From an uncultured beta proteobacterium (GTDB lineage: Bacteria; Pseudomonadota; Gammaproteobacteria; Burkholderiales; Burkholderiaceae), in the NCBI GenBank assembly GCA_903858445.1, contig CAIOIX010000475.1, forward strand, positions 1-45,794: a stretch of 45,794 nt of DNA, given 5' to 3'. Of this stretch, positions 19,177 through 29,172 are shown one piece after another (position 1 is the stretch's first letter; each line of letters begins with the position of its first letter). Below the pieces are notes generated by a model. That model was not told the DNA's origin, ran no database searches, and saw nothing but the letters and a program-made list of their open reading frames with translations. Both the position numbers and the translations under genes were made by a program.

Positions 19177-19264
19177 ACCAGTATTAAAACCGATTGGAAC
19201 CCTAAATAGGGAAATCAGCACTTTGGCCGCCCACAAAGAGCTCCTCGGCTTAAAATGGAAGGCT

Positions 19265-20404
19265 ATGCCAAATAAACTCGCCCCCACCCAAGAAATCATT
19301 GCTGAGCTACGCGCTGGCAGAATGGTGATCTTGGTTGATGAAGAAGATCGTGAAAATGAAGGTGACCTTGTTATTGCCGCCGATCACGTCAGCGCCGAGG
19401 CGATTAATTTCATGGCAAAACATGGCCGTGGCTTGATCTGCCTGACGCTGACACGCGAACGTTGCCAGCAAATTAACTTACCCTTGATGGTCCGTGACAA
19501 CGGCACCTCCATGGGTACCAACTTCACGGTTTCGATCGAAGCAGCTAGTGGCGTGACTACTGGTATTTCCGCTGCTGACCGCGCCCATACCATTTCAGTA
19601 GCAGTCGCACCCCATGCAAAACCGAATGACCTGGTGCAGCCTGGTCATATTTTTCCATTAATGGCTCAACCTGGCGGCGTGTTAATTCGCTCTGGTCACA
19701 CTGAGGCTGGCTGTGATTTAGCCGCACTTGCTGGGTGTTCGCCGACGTCTGTCATTTGCGAAATCATGAAAGACGATGGCACGATGGCTCGTTTGCCAGA
19801 CTTACTAGAGTTTGCCAAAGAACATGAACTAAAGATTGGCAGTATTGCCGATCTGATTCAGTACCGTAGTCAGCACGAAAGTATTGTGGTTCGCGAAGGG
19901 GAAAGAGAATTCGCTACACCATGGGGTAACTTCCACGGAATCATCTATCGCGATACTCCGAGCTCTTGCATTCATATTGCGCTAGTTAAAGGCGCACCCT
20001 CCGAGAACCAAGAAACGCTTGTACGGGTTCATGAGCCACTCACTGCCTTGGACTTTTTAGAAGCTGAAATCAGCACCCACTCCTGGCCTCTCGCACAAGC
20101 ATTGCAAAAGATTGCCGCTGCCCCCTCTGGCGTAGCGGTCTTATTGAATGCTTCTGGAGTTGCGGCCCCGGGTGACATCGATTGGCTGGCGCAATTTCAA
20201 AAACTGAATGGTGCAAATGATCCAGCCTCAGAAAAACCTTTGGCTCGTAAAACAGATTTTCGCAGCTATGGCATTGGCGCACAGATTCTGAAAGACCTTG
20301 GTGTTGGAAAAATGCGCTTATTAGCTAATCCAGCACCTACCCCTAGCCTCTCTGGCTATAAATTAGAGGTGACTGGATATTTACCATTCACCCCGTCCAA
20401 ATAA
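19265..20404 (+). CDS. ribBA: 3,4-dihydroxy-2-butanone 4-phosphate synthase with degenerate GTP cyclohydrolase II domain (RibBX type)
   Basis: The RibB domain (about residues 1-205) is intact: [18 protein letters not shown] and [12 protein letters not shown] carry the acidic metal-binding and active-site residues. The RibA-like domain (about 210-379) keeps the fold pattern ([28 protein letters not shown]) but lacks the zinc CxC cluster and the catalytic block of GTP cyclohydrolase II. Such RibBX fusions are known in proteobacteria, where the degenerate part supports RibB. A separate functional ribA is therefore expected elsewhere. ATG 19265 has GGAAGG just upstream; ribH starts 19 bases after the stop. 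Confidence 0.92.
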   Translation: MPNKLAPTQEIIAELRAGRMVILVDEEDRENEGDLVIAADHVSAEAINFMAKHGRGLICLTLTRERCQQINLPLMVRDNGTSMGTNFTVSIEAASGVTTGISAADRAHTISVAVAPHAKPNDLVQPGHIFPLMAQPGGVLIRSGHTEAGCDLAALAGCSPTSVICEIMKDDGTMARLPDLLEFAKEHELKIGSIADLIQYRSQHESIVVREGEREFATPWGNFHGIIYRDTPSSCIHIALVKGAPSENQETLVRVHEPLTALDFLEAEISTHSWPLAQALQKIAAAPSGVAVLLNASGVAAPGDIDWLAQFQKLNGANDPASEKPLARKTDFRSYGIGAQILKDLGVGKMRLLANPAPTPSLSGYKLEVTGYLPFTPSK

Positions 20405-20423
20405 TCACACTCAATCAAAAATC

Positions 20424-20948
20424 ATGAGCGATCAAGCTAGCAACTTAAACAGCAATTCCGGCGTCGGCGTTTTAGATGTAGACCTGACAGGTCAAGACTT
20501 TCGCATTGGTATTGTTCAAGCCCGCTTCAATGAGGCGCATTGCGTTGCCCTGAGTAATGCCTGCATTAAAGAATTGATTGCATTGGGTGTAGCCCAAGAA
20601 GATATTCGCCTAGTAACCGTTCCTGGTGCATTAGAAATTCCATTTGCCTTGCAAAAGTTAGCTCAAACCGGTGAATTTGATGGACTGGTTGCCCTAGGCG
20701 CCGTCATTCGTGGTGAGACCTACCACTTTGAATTAGTCTCAAACGAATCTGCCGCTGGCATTACGCGCGTGTCAATTGATAACGGCCTGCCGATCGCGAA
20801 TGGTGTACTCACCTGCGATAACGACGAACAAGCCACTGTGCGGGTAGATATTAAAGGTGCTGACTGTGCTCGGGCAGTGATCGAAATGGCCAACCTAGCC
20901 CTAGCCCTCATTCCTGATCTCGATATTGAGATTAACCAGAGCACTTAA
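20424..20948 (+). CDS. ribH: 6,7-dimethyl-8-ribityllumazine synthase
   Basis: RibH condenses dihydroxybutanone phosphate with the pyrimidinedione to make lumazine. [11 protein letters not shown] (about residues 72-82) and [19 protein letters not shown] (about 93-111) include the phosphate-binding and catalytic His segments. 174 residues, with a somewhat extended N-terminus (about 20 residues). Lies between ribBA and nusB in one plus-strand run. Confidence 0.96.
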   Translation: MSDQASNLNSNSGVGVLDVDLTGQDFRIGIVQARFNEAHCVALSNACIKELIALGVAQEDIRLVTVPGALEIPFALQKLAQTGEFDGLVALGAVIRGETYHFELVSNESAAGITRVSIDNGLPIANGVLTCDNDEQATVRVDIKGADCARAVIEMANLALALIPDLDIEINQST

Positions 20949-20972
20949 ACAGTAAATCTAAAGAACAAGTTA

Positions 20973-21479
20973 ATGACCAAGAACGCTAGCACCCCAAACG
21001 CTGACAGAACCTCCGGTAACACTGCCGCCCCAAAGCGAGCGCTAACGCCACGTCGTCGCGCACGTGAATATGCACTTCAAGGCGTTTACCAATGGTTAGT
21101 TATGCGTCGCGCTGGGAGTCTGCCGAATGCTAGCCTTATTGCAAAGCAACTGGCTGAAGATCCTGCTTTTGCCCGCTGCAAACTTGAGCTCTTTCAAGGC
21201 CTTTTTGAAGGTGTGGTTGAGCATGGGGATGAGCTCGATAGCCTCATTACCCCAGCCTTGGATCGCCCAAGTAACGAACTATCCCCTGTAGAGCACGCCG
21301 CACTTCTCATTGGCACTTATGAATTGGCTATCGACCTCTCTGTTCCTTACAAGGTGGCCATTAATGAAGCCGTAGAACTGGCTAAGACCTTTGGCGGTAC
21401 TGATGGTCACAAATACGTCAATGGCGTTCTAGATCTGCTTGCACAGTCCCTACGCAGCACTGAAACTCAAGCAGGTTAA
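20973..21479 (+). CDS. nusB: Transcription antitermination factor NusB
   Basis: NusB binds boxA RNA with S10 in rRNA antitermination. The all-helical domain shows RRRAREYALQGVYQW (about 27-41) and PYKVAINEAVELAKTFGG with YVNGVLDLLA near the C-terminus. An N-terminal polar extension of about 25 residues is usual in Burkholderiales. It follows ribH by 24 bases; ribH-nusB linkage is conserved. Confidence 0.95.
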   Translation: MTKNASTPNADRTSGNTAAPKRALTPRRRAREYALQGVYQWLVMRRAGSLPNASLIAKQLAEDPAFARCKLELFQGLFEGVVEHGDELDSLITPALDRPSNELSPVEHAALLIGTYELAIDLSVPYKVAINEAVELAKTFGGTDGHKYVNGVLDLLAQSLRSTETQAG

Positions 21480-21541
21480 TACGGGTTAGGGGCTCCCCTC
21501 CCCTTGTTGCAAGTTGCCTTCTATATCCCCCAACTCTTTGA

Positions 21542-21588
21542 GGGATAAAATTAAAATACGAGAAATTCACCCATGATGTGGGATAAAA
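21542..21588 (+). repeat. Direct repeat GGGATAAAA upstream of the dehydrogenase
   Basis: The 9-mer GGGATAAAA occurs at 21542-21550 and again at 21580-21588, 38 bases apart, in the 149-base gap between nusB and the aldehyde dehydrogenase gene. It could mark regulator half sites or be chance in an AT-rich gap. Confidence 0.25.
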
Positions 21589-21628
21589 GATTTCGCCCTA
21601 CAAAAACTATCTTGATGAGACTAGCGCC

Positions 21629-23107
21629 ATGCAAAAAGTTGATATTCGCCCATTATTAAAAGATCCAAGCCTTTTTAAAGAGGCCGCCTTCATCAATGGC
21701 CAATGGGTTAAAGCGGCCAACGGCAGTACATTTAGAGTCAATAATCCCGCTACCAATGAGCTCATTGCCGACGTTGCGAACCTCAATGCTGGAGATACTC
21801 AAAACGCCATTGATGCAGCCGCCCAAGCACTGCAGGGCTGGCGCAGTAAAACTGGCAAAGAACGTGCCAACATCATGCGTCAGTGGTTTGATCTCATTAC
21901 TCAGAACACGGCTGATCTTGCTGTATTGATGACGCTAGAGCAAGGCAAGCCCCTCGCTGAATCGACCGGTGAAGTGGCTTATGGCGCCTCTTTTATCGAA
22001 TGGTTTGCCGAAGAAGCTAAACGGGTCTCTGGCGACATCCCTACAAGCACCTGGGGTGACAAACGCATCATGGTCTTAAAACAGCCTATCGGAGTATGTG
22101 CAGCCATTACGCCCTGGAACTTCCCGAATGCGATGATCACGCGCAAAATTGCGCCTGCCATGGCAGCAGGTTGCACCATCGTCATTAAGCCAGCTGAGCA
22201 AACTCCGCTCTCTGCTCTTGCTCTGGCAGAGTTAGCCATTCGAGCTGGTATTCCGCAGGGCGTGATCAATGTGTTGACCGCTGATGCGGATAACTCCATT
22301 GCCATTGGTAAGGCTTTGTGTGAATCCTCAACCATTCGCCATATTTCCTTTACAGGATCGACAGAAGTAGGTCGTATCCTGATGGCACAAAGCGCCCCCA
22401 CCGTGAAGAAGCTAGCACTGGAACTGGGTGGTCATGCCCCCTTTATAGTTTTTGAAGATGCAGATATTGATGCCGCAGTGACTGGGGCCATTATTTCAAA
22501 ATACCGCAACTCTGGTCAAACCTGCGTCTGTGCAAACCGTATCTACGTCCATAGAAAAATACATGATGTCTTTGTCGAGAAATTTGCCAAAGCGGCACAA
22601 GCAATCAAAGTAGGCAATGGCCTAGAGAGTGGTATTTCTCAAGGCCCCTTGATTGATTTACCTGCCCTCGAAAAAGTAGAGAGGCATGTGGCTGATGCAC
22701 TAGCTAAAGGGGCAAAACTTGTTATCGGTGGCAAGCGCTCTGCGCAAGGTGGTAGTTTTTATGAACCCACCATTCTTGCCAACGTTACCAACGATATGAT
22801 CATCACTTACGAAGAAACTTTTGGGCCTGTTGCGCCGATCATTCCGTTTGATAGTGATGAGGAAGTTCTTAAACTAGCCAATAGCAGTCAGTATGGCCTT
22901 GCATCCTATTTCTATAGCCGCGACATCGGCAGAATTTGGAAGGCTGCTGAAGCTTTGGAGTACGGCATTGTCGGCGTTAATACTGGTCTCATCTCCAACG
23001 AAGTGGCTCCCTTTGGCGGCGTCAAACAATCTGGTCTTGGCCGCGAAGGCAGCGTCTATGGAATGGATGAATACTTGGAGTTGAAGTACGTTTGTGTTGG
23101 CCTCTAA
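21629..23107 (+). CDS. gabD: NAD(P)-dependent succinate-semialdehyde dehydrogenase
   Basis: A 492-residue aldehyde dehydrogenase. The cofactor-binding ITPWNFPNAMITRKIAPAMA lies at 160-179, the general base E265 in ALELGG, the nucleophile C299 in NSGQTCVC and the terminal APFGGVKQSGLGREG motif near 467-481. The paired cysteines (C299, C301) and overall pattern fit SSADH (GabD), oxidising succinate semialdehyde to succinate. Substrate in the ALDH family cannot be fixed by motifs alone; glutarate-semialdehyde is an alternative. Monocistronic, converging with trmB. Confidence 0.88.
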   Translation: MQKVDIRPLLKDPSLFKEAAFINGQWVKAANGSTFRVNNPATNELIADVANLNAGDTQNAIDAAAQALQGWRSKTGKERANIMRQWFDLITQNTADLAVLMTLEQGKPLAESTGEVAYGASFIEWFAEEAKRVSGDIPTSTWGDKRIMVLKQPIGVCAAITPWNFPNAMITRKIAPAMAAGCTIVIKPAEQTPLSALALAELAIRAGIPQGVINVLTADADNSIAIGKALCESSTIRHISFTGSTEVGRILMAQSAPTVKKLALELGGHAPFIVFEDADIDAAVTGAIISKYRNSGQTCVCANRIYVHRKIHDVFVEKFAKAAQAIKVGNGLESGISQGPLIDLPALEKVERHVADALAKGAKLVIGGKRSAQGGSFYEPTILANVTNDMIITYEETFGPVAPIIPFDSDEEVLKLANSSQYGLASYFYSRDIGRIWKAAEALEYGIVGVNTGLISNEVAPFGGVKQSGLGREGSVYGMDEYLELKYVCVGL

Positions 23108-23134
23108 AAAGAATACTGCGTTCAATAGTCTTGA

Positions 23135-23956
23135 TTATTTTTTCTTGTAGACCAAGTCCCAAACGCCGTGCCCTAATTTGAGACCACGGTTTTCAAACTT
23201 CGTGAGAGGCCGGTAACCCGGCTTCTCCACATACCCTAGATGCTCAAAATGAAGCTGCTCAAGACTGGGGTTGAATTCATTTGAAACGGGGCCCTCAGCC
23301 TTCGCAAGATCTGCAATAGTAAAGGTTTCAATCCGTACCGAGGATTGAGAAGTATTCTCTATAGCCTGTTCTGCATTGAGCACCAATAGCATTTGCTCGG
23401 CATAGTTATGCCAGTCAGTGGCTAAATGCAAATAGGCGCCTGGTTTTAATCGAGAGACTAAAAGCTTTACAAACTTAGCCTGAATCAGGCGACGCTTGTG
23501 ATGGCGTTTCTTATGCCAAGGATCAGCAAAATAAATATGAATGCCATCCAAAGAATTAGGAGCAATCATTTTTTCTAAAACTTCGACCGCATCATGGCGA
23601 ATGATGCGTATATTGGTTAAACCTACTTCACCGATTAGTTTTAATAAAGCTCCGACACCTGGTGGATGAACCTCTATTCCAAGAAAATCATCCGTTTTGC
23701 GCAACTCGGCAATTTTGGCAGTGGTCTCTCCCATACCAAAGCCAATCTCTAAAATCTTTGGGTTGGTGGATCCACCAAAAGCTTGATCCAAACTCAGTAA
23801 TGTATCTTCAAATGGAATTAAAAATTGTGGGCCAAGCTCTTCAATGGCACGCTGCTGACCACCCGTTGTCCTGCCAGCCCGCAGCACAAAAGACCGAATG
23901 CGATCTGGGTAACGAGCATCTCGCTCGCCACTATCAGGTTGATGATCAGAAACCAA
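23135..23956 (-). CDS. trmB: tRNA (guanine-N7-)-methyltransferase
   Basis: TrmB makes m7G46 in tRNA variable loops. The SAM-binding [16 protein letters not shown] is at about residues 69-84 and [15 protein letters not shown] at about 142-156, both diagnostic. The start is TTG, one base after the stop of the preceding decarboxylase gene on the same strand; no ATG or GTG lies early enough in frame. 273 residues including a polar N-terminal tail. Confidence 0.94.
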   Translation of the reverse strand: MVSDHQPDSGERDARYPDRIRSFVLRAGRTTGGQQRAIEELGPQFLIPFEDTLLSLDQAFGGSTNPKILEIGFGMGETTAKIAELRKTDDFLGIEVHPPGVGALLKLIGEVGLTNIRIIRHDAVEVLEKMIAPNSLDGIHIYFADPWHKKRHHKRRLIQAKFVKLLVSRLKPGAYLHLATDWHNYAEQMLLVLNAEQAIENTSQSSVRIETFTIADLAKAEGPVSNEFNPSLEQLHFEHLGYVEKPGYRPLTKFENRGLKLGHGVWDLVYKKK

Positions 23957-23957
23957 C

Positions 23958-24893
23958 TTAAGCTACGACCTTCTTAAAGTAAGCAATCGTCTCTTTCAGG
24001 CCATCTTCTAGATTGACCTTAGGCTCCCAAGCAAGCTTAGCTTTAGCTAACTCAATGTTGGGCTGTCTTTGTTTTGGGTCATCCGAGGGTAATGGTTGAT
24101 AGATGATCTTGGATTTACTACCTGAGAGTTTGAGGATTGTTTCAGCTAATTGCAGCATGGTGAACTCGCCAGGATTGCCAATATTGACGGGGCCTGTAAA
24201 TCCCTCTTCCGAGTTCATCATTTTGACCATGGCATCAATTAAGTCATCGACATAGCAAAAGCTACGAGTTTGCTGACCATCACCATATATGGTGATGTCT
24301 TTTCCTTGTAGCGCTTGCACAATAAAGTTGCTCACTACCCTGCCATCATTAGGATGCATGCGAGGGCCATAGGTATTAAAGATCCGCACGACTTTGATAT
24401 CTAAATTATGCTGGCGGTTGTAATCAAAGAAGAGGGTTTCAGCGCAGCGCTTACCTTCGTCATAGCAAGAACGAATACCAATCGGATTGACTCTCCCCCA
24501 ATATTCCTCTGGCTGGGGATGCACTTCTGGATCGCCATAGACCTCACTAGTGGAAGCCTGCAAGATACGCGCTCTAGTTCTTTTAGCTAACCCCAGCATA
24601 TTGATAGCGCCATGCACGCTGGTCTTAGTCGTTTGCACTGGATCATATTGATAGTGCACAGGTGAAGCTGGGCAAGCTAAGTTATAGATCTGATTGGTTT
24701 CTACATAAAGAGGGAAGGTCACATCGTGACGCATTACTTCTAAATTGGGGTTACTTAAGAGGTGGGCTAAGTTTTGCTTAGTCCCTGTAAAGAAGTTATC
24801 GACAACCAAAACCTCATTACCCTCCTTGAGAAGCTTCTCAGTAAGGTGCGAACCTAGAAAGCCTGCGCCACCGGTGATGAGGATTTTGTTCAT
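23958..24893 (-). CDS. UDP-glucuronate decarboxylase (UDP-xylose synthase, UXS type)
   Basis: A 311-residue extended SDR. GGAGFLG at residues 8-14 binds [18 protein letters not shown] (115-129) and Y144/K148 in RSCYDEGKR are the specific UXS signature, with [18 protein letters not shown] in near-textbook form. It would convert UDP-glucuronate to UDP-xylose. The supplier Ugd is not in the window. The sugar may feed LPS or exopolysaccharide. It is followed by the TTG-started trmB with one base between, an unusual partner that suggests insertion next to a housekeeping gene. Confidence 0.9.
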   Translation of the reverse strand: MNKILITGGAGFLGSHLTEKLLKEGNEVLVVDNFFTGTKQNLAHLLSNPNLEVMRHDVTFPLYVETNQIYNLACPASPVHYQYDPVQTTKTSVHGAINMLGLAKRTRARILQASTSEVYGDPEVHPQPEEYWGRVNPIGIRSCYDEGKRCAETLFFDYNRQHNLDIKVVRIFNTYGPRMHPNDGRVVSNFIVQALQGKDITIYGDGQQTRSFCYVDDLIDAMVKMMNSEEGFTGPVNIGNPGEFTMLQLAETILKLSGSKSKIIYQPLPSDDPKQRQPNIELAKAKLAWEPKVNLEDGLKETIAYFKKVVA

Positions 24894-24957
24894 ATCAGAA
24901 TAGCCTTATGGAATTTAACGCAATTTTACCTGTGACTTAACTACGTTTTTCCTGGAT

Positions 24958-25443
24958 TCAAGCCTGAGGCGTGTTCCACCCAGCTGAGCGATAAGCATAA
25001 ATAACCTCTGCCAAAACAATCGACAAGGAGGTCATAAAAGAAATGAGTCCCAATACAAATGTCAAAATCACATAGCTAGTTTTTGCATAATGAGCAGCGC
25101 CAGTCTGAAAGAAAAACAGCTCCAGCACAGTTAATGAAATAAAAACGCCGCTTAAGACGTTGAAAAAGATCGCAGAAGTACAAAGACGCCCCCTAGTTTT
25201 GGCCTCCTTCAACTCAATTAGCATGTGCTCCCTAACCATCGGTGCAATCACTTGACTGCCACTGTAGAGCTGATTCTGAATAGATCTCATGCGATCTACT
25301 GATCTAGCCAAGCGTGCAGAAATTGCATTAATCAGAGTGGCAACGGCGGTCAACAAGAATACCGGGGCCAGTGCCAACTGAATATTATTTGTAATTGCAT
25401 CGATAGATGCATCCATCGGTATTACTGCTGTTAAGAGTGACAT
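24958..25443 (-). CDS. DUF2721 family membrane protein
   Basis: A 161-residue protein with membrane segments at about 23-46 (APVFLLTAVATLINAISARL), 85-110 and 125-150, and the conserved polar stretch ISARLARSVDRMRSIQ (about 43-58) of DUF2721. Function is unknown for the family. It lies between uppP and the UDP-glucuronate decarboxylase gene on the minus strand, 29 bases after uppP, so co-transcription with uppP is possible. Confidence 0.8.
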   Translation of the reverse strand: MSLLTAVIPMDASIDAITNNIQLALAPVFLLTAVATLINAISARLARSVDRMRSIQNQLYSGSQVIAPMVREHMLIELKEAKTRGRLCTSAIFFNVLSGVFISLTVLELFFFQTGAAHYAKTSYVILTFVLGLISFMTSLSIVLAEVIYAYRSAGWNTPQA

Positions 25444-25472
25444 GTTCTTGTCTTATCCAGTTTTATATTTTC

Positions 25473-26339
25473 TTAATGTGACCAAGCTACCAAGCCAGTG
25501 TACGAGGTAATCAGTACCACTAGACCAAACACAACGCGATACCAGGCAAAAGGAATGAAGTTATGCCCAGCCACATAATGAATCAACCAGCGGACGCAAA
25601 TAAATGCCGATACAAAGGCAGCAATAAAGCCTACTAGAATCGCAACGCCAAAACCAGCGGCATCATTGCCAGCAAAGGTGCTTACAGGCCCTTTCCAGAG
25701 CTTTAATAATTCATAAGCTGTTGCACCCCCAATGACAGGGATTGCCAAGAAAAAGGAGAACTCGGTTGCCACTACCCTAGGCAGACCAAACAACATTCCA
25801 CCAATAATGGTGGCGCCTGAACGTGAAGTCCCCGGAATCAAGGCTGCGCACTGTGCAAGACCAACTTTGAGAGCATCCATCGGAGTCAAGTCGTCCACGC
25901 ACTTAACCCGGTCAAGGCTGTGATCCTTTTTTTGTTTTGTTTGTCTGCGCTCGGCCCAAAAAATAACAAATGCCCCACCAATAAAGGCCAATGCAACCGG
26001 AATGGGTGCAAATAAGACCGCCTTAATGTGCTTGCTGAATAACAAGCCAAGGCTCATCGCGGGAAAGGAGGCAATCAGGAGGTTCATTACAAAACGGCGC
26101 GAGGCAGTACTAGTAGATAAGCTTGAGGCCACAGACCATAGCTTGTGGCGGAACTCCCAACAGACCGCCAAAATCGCGCCAAACTGAATAATGATCTCGA
26201 AGGCCTTGCCTCGCTCATCATTAAAGTCTAGGAGGTCTCCCACCAAAATAAGGTGCCCCGTACTAGAAATGGGAAGGAATTCAGTTAATCCCTCAACCAC
26301 TCCCAAAACAAGTGCTTTTGCTAACAGTATTAGTTCCAT
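25473..26339 (-). CDS. uppP: Undecaprenyl-diphosphatase UppP (BacA)
   Basis: UppP dephosphorylates undecaprenyl pyrophosphate so the lipid carrier can be reused in peptidoglycan and O-antigen synthesis. [15 protein letters not shown] at residues 16-30 and [14 protein letters not shown] (about 178-191) hold the catalytic Glu, Ser and Arg residues. The polytopic protein is 288 residues from ATG 26339; the upstream in-frame start at 26369 adds ten polar residues untypical of the family. Confidence 0.95.
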   Translation of the reverse strand: MELILLAKALVLGVVEGLTEFLPISSTGHLILVGDLLDFNDERGKAFEIIIQFGAILAVCWEFRHKLWSVASSLSTSTASRRFVMNLLIASFPAMSLGLLFSKHIKAVLFAPIPVALAFIGGAFVIFWAERRQTKQKKDHSLDRVKCVDDLTPMDALKVGLAQCAALIPGTSRSGATIIGGMLFGLPRVVATEFSFFLAIPVIGGATAYELLKLWKGPVSTFAGNDAAGFGVAILVGFIAAFVSAFICVRWLIHYVAGHNFIPFAWYRVVFGLVVLITSYTGLVAWSH

Positions 26340-26464
26340 AACCCGGATTTTATCGACTTCCCTACCCAATGTTGGTATTTAATAAAAACCAAGCGCCACG
26401 GATCAAAGCCTTTTTTCTAAATTAGCCTTAAACTTCAAGGCACATTGAAAAGTACCCGAATTAA

Positions 26465-28087
26465 ATGACTGAAGCACGCTTTCGACTTTCTAGACAATCC
26501 GTATTTGGTTTAATCCTAAGTCAGGCGCTTGGACTGAGCATTGTCACGAACGTGGCAATGGGCCAAGCCCCTGCTGGCGCTCGTCCATCGCTACCAACGC
26601 CACTGAGCACTCAAGGCTTAGTGGGTCTAGATATCCCCCCGCAAATGGTGGTGGTGCCTAAAACTGCACTTCCTAGCGAAGCAGCGCCTTCAAACCTTAA
26701 TAATGGGAATGCTACAAAGGTCAACCCAGGTCAAATGACGGATTTAATTAATCTGTACCAAGAGGCTGCCTTTAGTGACCCCGTCTTAAATGCTGCACGC
26801 TTTAACTATCAGGCGAGTAAAGAGCTGTACTGGCAAGGTTTATCTCTGCTTTTACCCCAAGCAAATGCGACCCCTGGTGGTACGCGCTACTACCAGCACG
26901 GGGTAGGTACAACACCAGTGTCAACTAGCCCAGGCAACTCACGTGTCTTTGACCAAAAAAGCTATACGGTTACCTTAACCCAGCCGGTATTTAATATAGG
27001 TGCCCTTGAGGCCTTTAAGCAAGGCGATCTCAATACTAAGATCGCTGATATGCGCTTCTATTTAGCGCAGCAAGATCTCATTATTCGGGTGTCACAAGCT
27101 TATTTTGATGCCCTTACCAGCCAGGATAATGTCGAACTCTATCGAAATAAGAAGGGTCTGATCAAGCAACAACTAGAGATTGCCCAAGCTAAATTTGATG
27201 CTGGCCTAGCCACTATTGTGGACGTCAATACAGCTCAAGCTGCTTTGGACTTGGCGAACTCGCAAGAGATTGCTGCTCAAGCAGATCTCGTGGTCAAGCG
27301 TGGCATCCTCGAGCAACTGACAGGTAGGCCAGTAGGGGCTCTTAAACCCCTAACTAAAGAAGCCAAAATTGATGGCGTTCTCAAGGATCCCCGCTCAAAA
27401 AGTAAAGATCCCAAGGGATCCTTGATCGCTGAGAGCGTGAATCCTCAATTGCCACCAGGACAAACTTTACAGGATTGGATTAATCAAGCAGAGGCTGCAA
27501 ACTTTAATGTCTTGGCTGGGCAACTTACTGTCAGCCTTGCTGAGAGCACTTATCGCGCCTCTCAAGCTTTGAACTATCCATCCCTTAACTTGGTGGGCAC
27601 TAGCGGCTATAACACCTCTAACGGCACGGCTACTAACTTTAATCCCTCAAACACCAATGTGTACAACAACACTATTGCGTTGCAGATGACTATCCCCCTA
27701 GTTTCTGGTGGCTTTAATAGCTCTGTCATTCGTCAAAATTCTGCACTGGTAGATCAAGCCAAAGCAAACTATGACAATGCTCGTCGTACGGCGGCGCAAA
27801 ATACGCGCGCCGCATTTACCGGCTTCTATGGTGGATTGGCAAGTGTTAAAGCTTACGAGGCAGCAGAGCGCTCCTCCAATTCAGCGCTGGAATCAAGCAA
27901 GCTGGGCTTTCAGGTCGGAACATTAATTAATATCGATGTCTTGATCGCATTAGATACACTAATCAGCACTCGTTCGCAACTACAACAAGCCCGCTACAGC
28001 ACCATCTTGAATGCCATCAAGCTAAAAGCACAGGCCGCTTCGCTATCAGATGAAGATCTGATCGCAGTCAATACTTTATTGCGTTAA
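26465..28087 (+). CDS. TolC-family outer membrane efflux protein
   Basis: A 540-residue protein with a signal peptide (about 1-33, ending near NVAMGQA), then two outer membrane efflux repeats typical of TolC barrels/tunnels: YTVTLTQPVFNIGALEAFKQ (about 172-191) and TIALQMTIPLVSGGFNSSVI (about 407-426). It would form the exit duct for tripartite efflux or type I secretion. An extra Pro-rich N-terminal segment (about 34-95) precedes the first repeat. No pump genes adjoin it. Its last 12 bases overlap the end of waaC on the other strand. Confidence 0.9.
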   Translation: MTEARFRLSRQSVFGLILSQALGLSIVTNVAMGQAPAGARPSLPTPLSTQGLVGLDIPPQMVVVPKTALPSEAAPSNLNNGNATKVNPGQMTDLINLYQEAAFSDPVLNAARFNYQASKELYWQGLSLLLPQANATPGGTRYYQHGVGTTPVSTSPGNSRVFDQKSYTVTLTQPVFNIGALEAFKQGDLNTKIADMRFYLAQQDLIIRVSQAYFDALTSQDNVELYRNKKGLIKQQLEIAQAKFDAGLATIVDVNTAQAALDLANSQEIAAQADLVVKRGILEQLTGRPVGALKPLTKEAKIDGVLKDPRSKSKDPKGSLIAESVNPQLPPGQTLQDWINQAEAANFNVLAGQLTVSLAESTYRASQALNYPSLNLVGTSGYNTSNGTATNFNPSNTNVYNNTIALQMTIPLVSGGFNSSVIRQNSALVDQAKANYDNARRTAAQNTRAAFTGFYGGLASVKAYEAAERSSNSALESSKLGFQVGTLINIDVLIALDTLISTRSQLQQARYSTILNAIKLKAQAASLSDEDLIAVNTLLR

Positions 28088-29137
28088 TAGCGTGAGTGCG
28101 GCATTAAGTGCTTCATCAACACTTGGCGGAGCTTTGATGTCCCCCAGATTGATGATTTCATCAGACCAGTAACCTTCAGTCTTCCAACGGGGTGAGTCGC
28201 AATAGATTTCAACAGTCGGCTTGCCCAATACGGCTGCGAGATGCGTTAGCCCGGTATCAACGCCAATAGTCAACGTAGCACCAGCGATGATTGAAAAGGC
28301 TTCTTCGATGGAAAAGGCATCTGGAACAATGGCACCAGGAACTTGACTAGCCAACTGAGCGCTTATTTTCTTTTCACTGGCATTACCCCAAGGAAATACC
28401 ATCTGATAGTCCTTGCTTGATAAGGCTCGGGCCAAGGCAACCCAGTTTTCATCACCCCATCTTTTAGCTTCACGCGCAGTCGAATGAAAGCACAAAATGT
28501 AGGGCTTTTTAAATGCTACTTGATGCTCAACTATTTCAGTTTGAGTCAGTTGTGCAATGTAGTCCTGTGGATAAAAGAGCGCCTGATTTTCTTGGCGATC
28601 AAGCAAAGGCCAATCAAGCGCTGAACTCATAACCCGGCGCGAACGATCAACCGCATGACATCGCTTGGGTACCGGCACGCACCGGCTATAGAAAGCGCGC
28701 GCGATAGGCTCGTATCCAGAAAACTCAGTTGCGTTCGCGAGTCCTGCAACTAGGCCATCAGGAGCTTTACGTGCCAAGGAGCAGACCAAAGCAGACTTTA
28801 AGAGGCCTTGCGTTTCAATGATCACATCGTATGGTCCTGCTAATAATTCTTTTTTAAACGCGAAAAACTCTTTCCAAGTTTGAAATTTAAAAAGATTTTT
28901 CTTCCAGCGACGCAAACCAAAAGGAATGATCCGATCAATTCCCCGAAAACCTTCTCTGGAAAGCAAAGGCGCCAACAAGCCAACATAAGCCTCTTCAACC
29001 ACCCAATCGATCTGAGCATTAGGCAATCTTGCACGCAAGTCCCAAACGATCGGCAAGTTATGCAGCACGTCCCCTAATGAGGATAACTTCACCAATAAAA
29101 TCTTGGGGGATGAATTTTGTGGGGCAGTATTGCTCAT
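28076..29137 (-). CDS. waaC: LPS heptosyltransferase I
   Basis: WaaC adds the first L-glycero-D-manno-heptose to KDO of the LPS inner core. It is a GT9 protein: N-terminal KILLVKLSSLGDVLHNLP (about residues 12-29), and C-terminal IGVDTGLTHLAAVLGKPTVEIY (about 289-310) binding ADP-heptose. 353 residues. It closes the rfbBDAC-waaC minus-strand run. WaaC is preferred over WaaF from the LSSLGDVLHNLP N-terminus and the DTGLTHLAAVLGKP block. Confidence 0.92.
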   Translation of the reverse strand: MSNTAPQNSSPKILLVKLSSLGDVLHNLPIVWDLRARLPNAQIDWVVEEAYVGLLAPLLSREGFRGIDRIIPFGLRRWKKNLFKFQTWKEFFAFKKELLAGPYDVIIETQGLLKSALVCSLARKAPDGLVAGLANATEFSGYEPIARAFYSRCVPVPKRCHAVDRSRRVMSSALDWPLLDRQENQALFYPQDYIAQLTQTEIVEHQVAFKKPYILCFHSTAREAKRWGDENWVALARALSSKDYQMVFPWGNASEKKISAQLASQVPGAIVPDAFSIEEAFSIIAGATLTIGVDTGLTHLAAVLGKPTVEIYCDSPRWKTEGYWSDEIINLGDIKAPPSVDEALNAALTLLTQ

Positions 29138-29172
29138 CTGAGCATTATCTTATCTTTTAGTGCAGACGCCCT

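Noticed and set aside
19177-19264. FMN riboswitch upstream of ribBA or ribD
   Set aside because: The gap is 88 bases and has none of the conserved RFN segments.
21480-21515. Terminator after nusB
   Set aside because: AGGGG/CCCCT is interrupted by only two bases and no T tract follows; stem cannot fold as more than about 4 bp.
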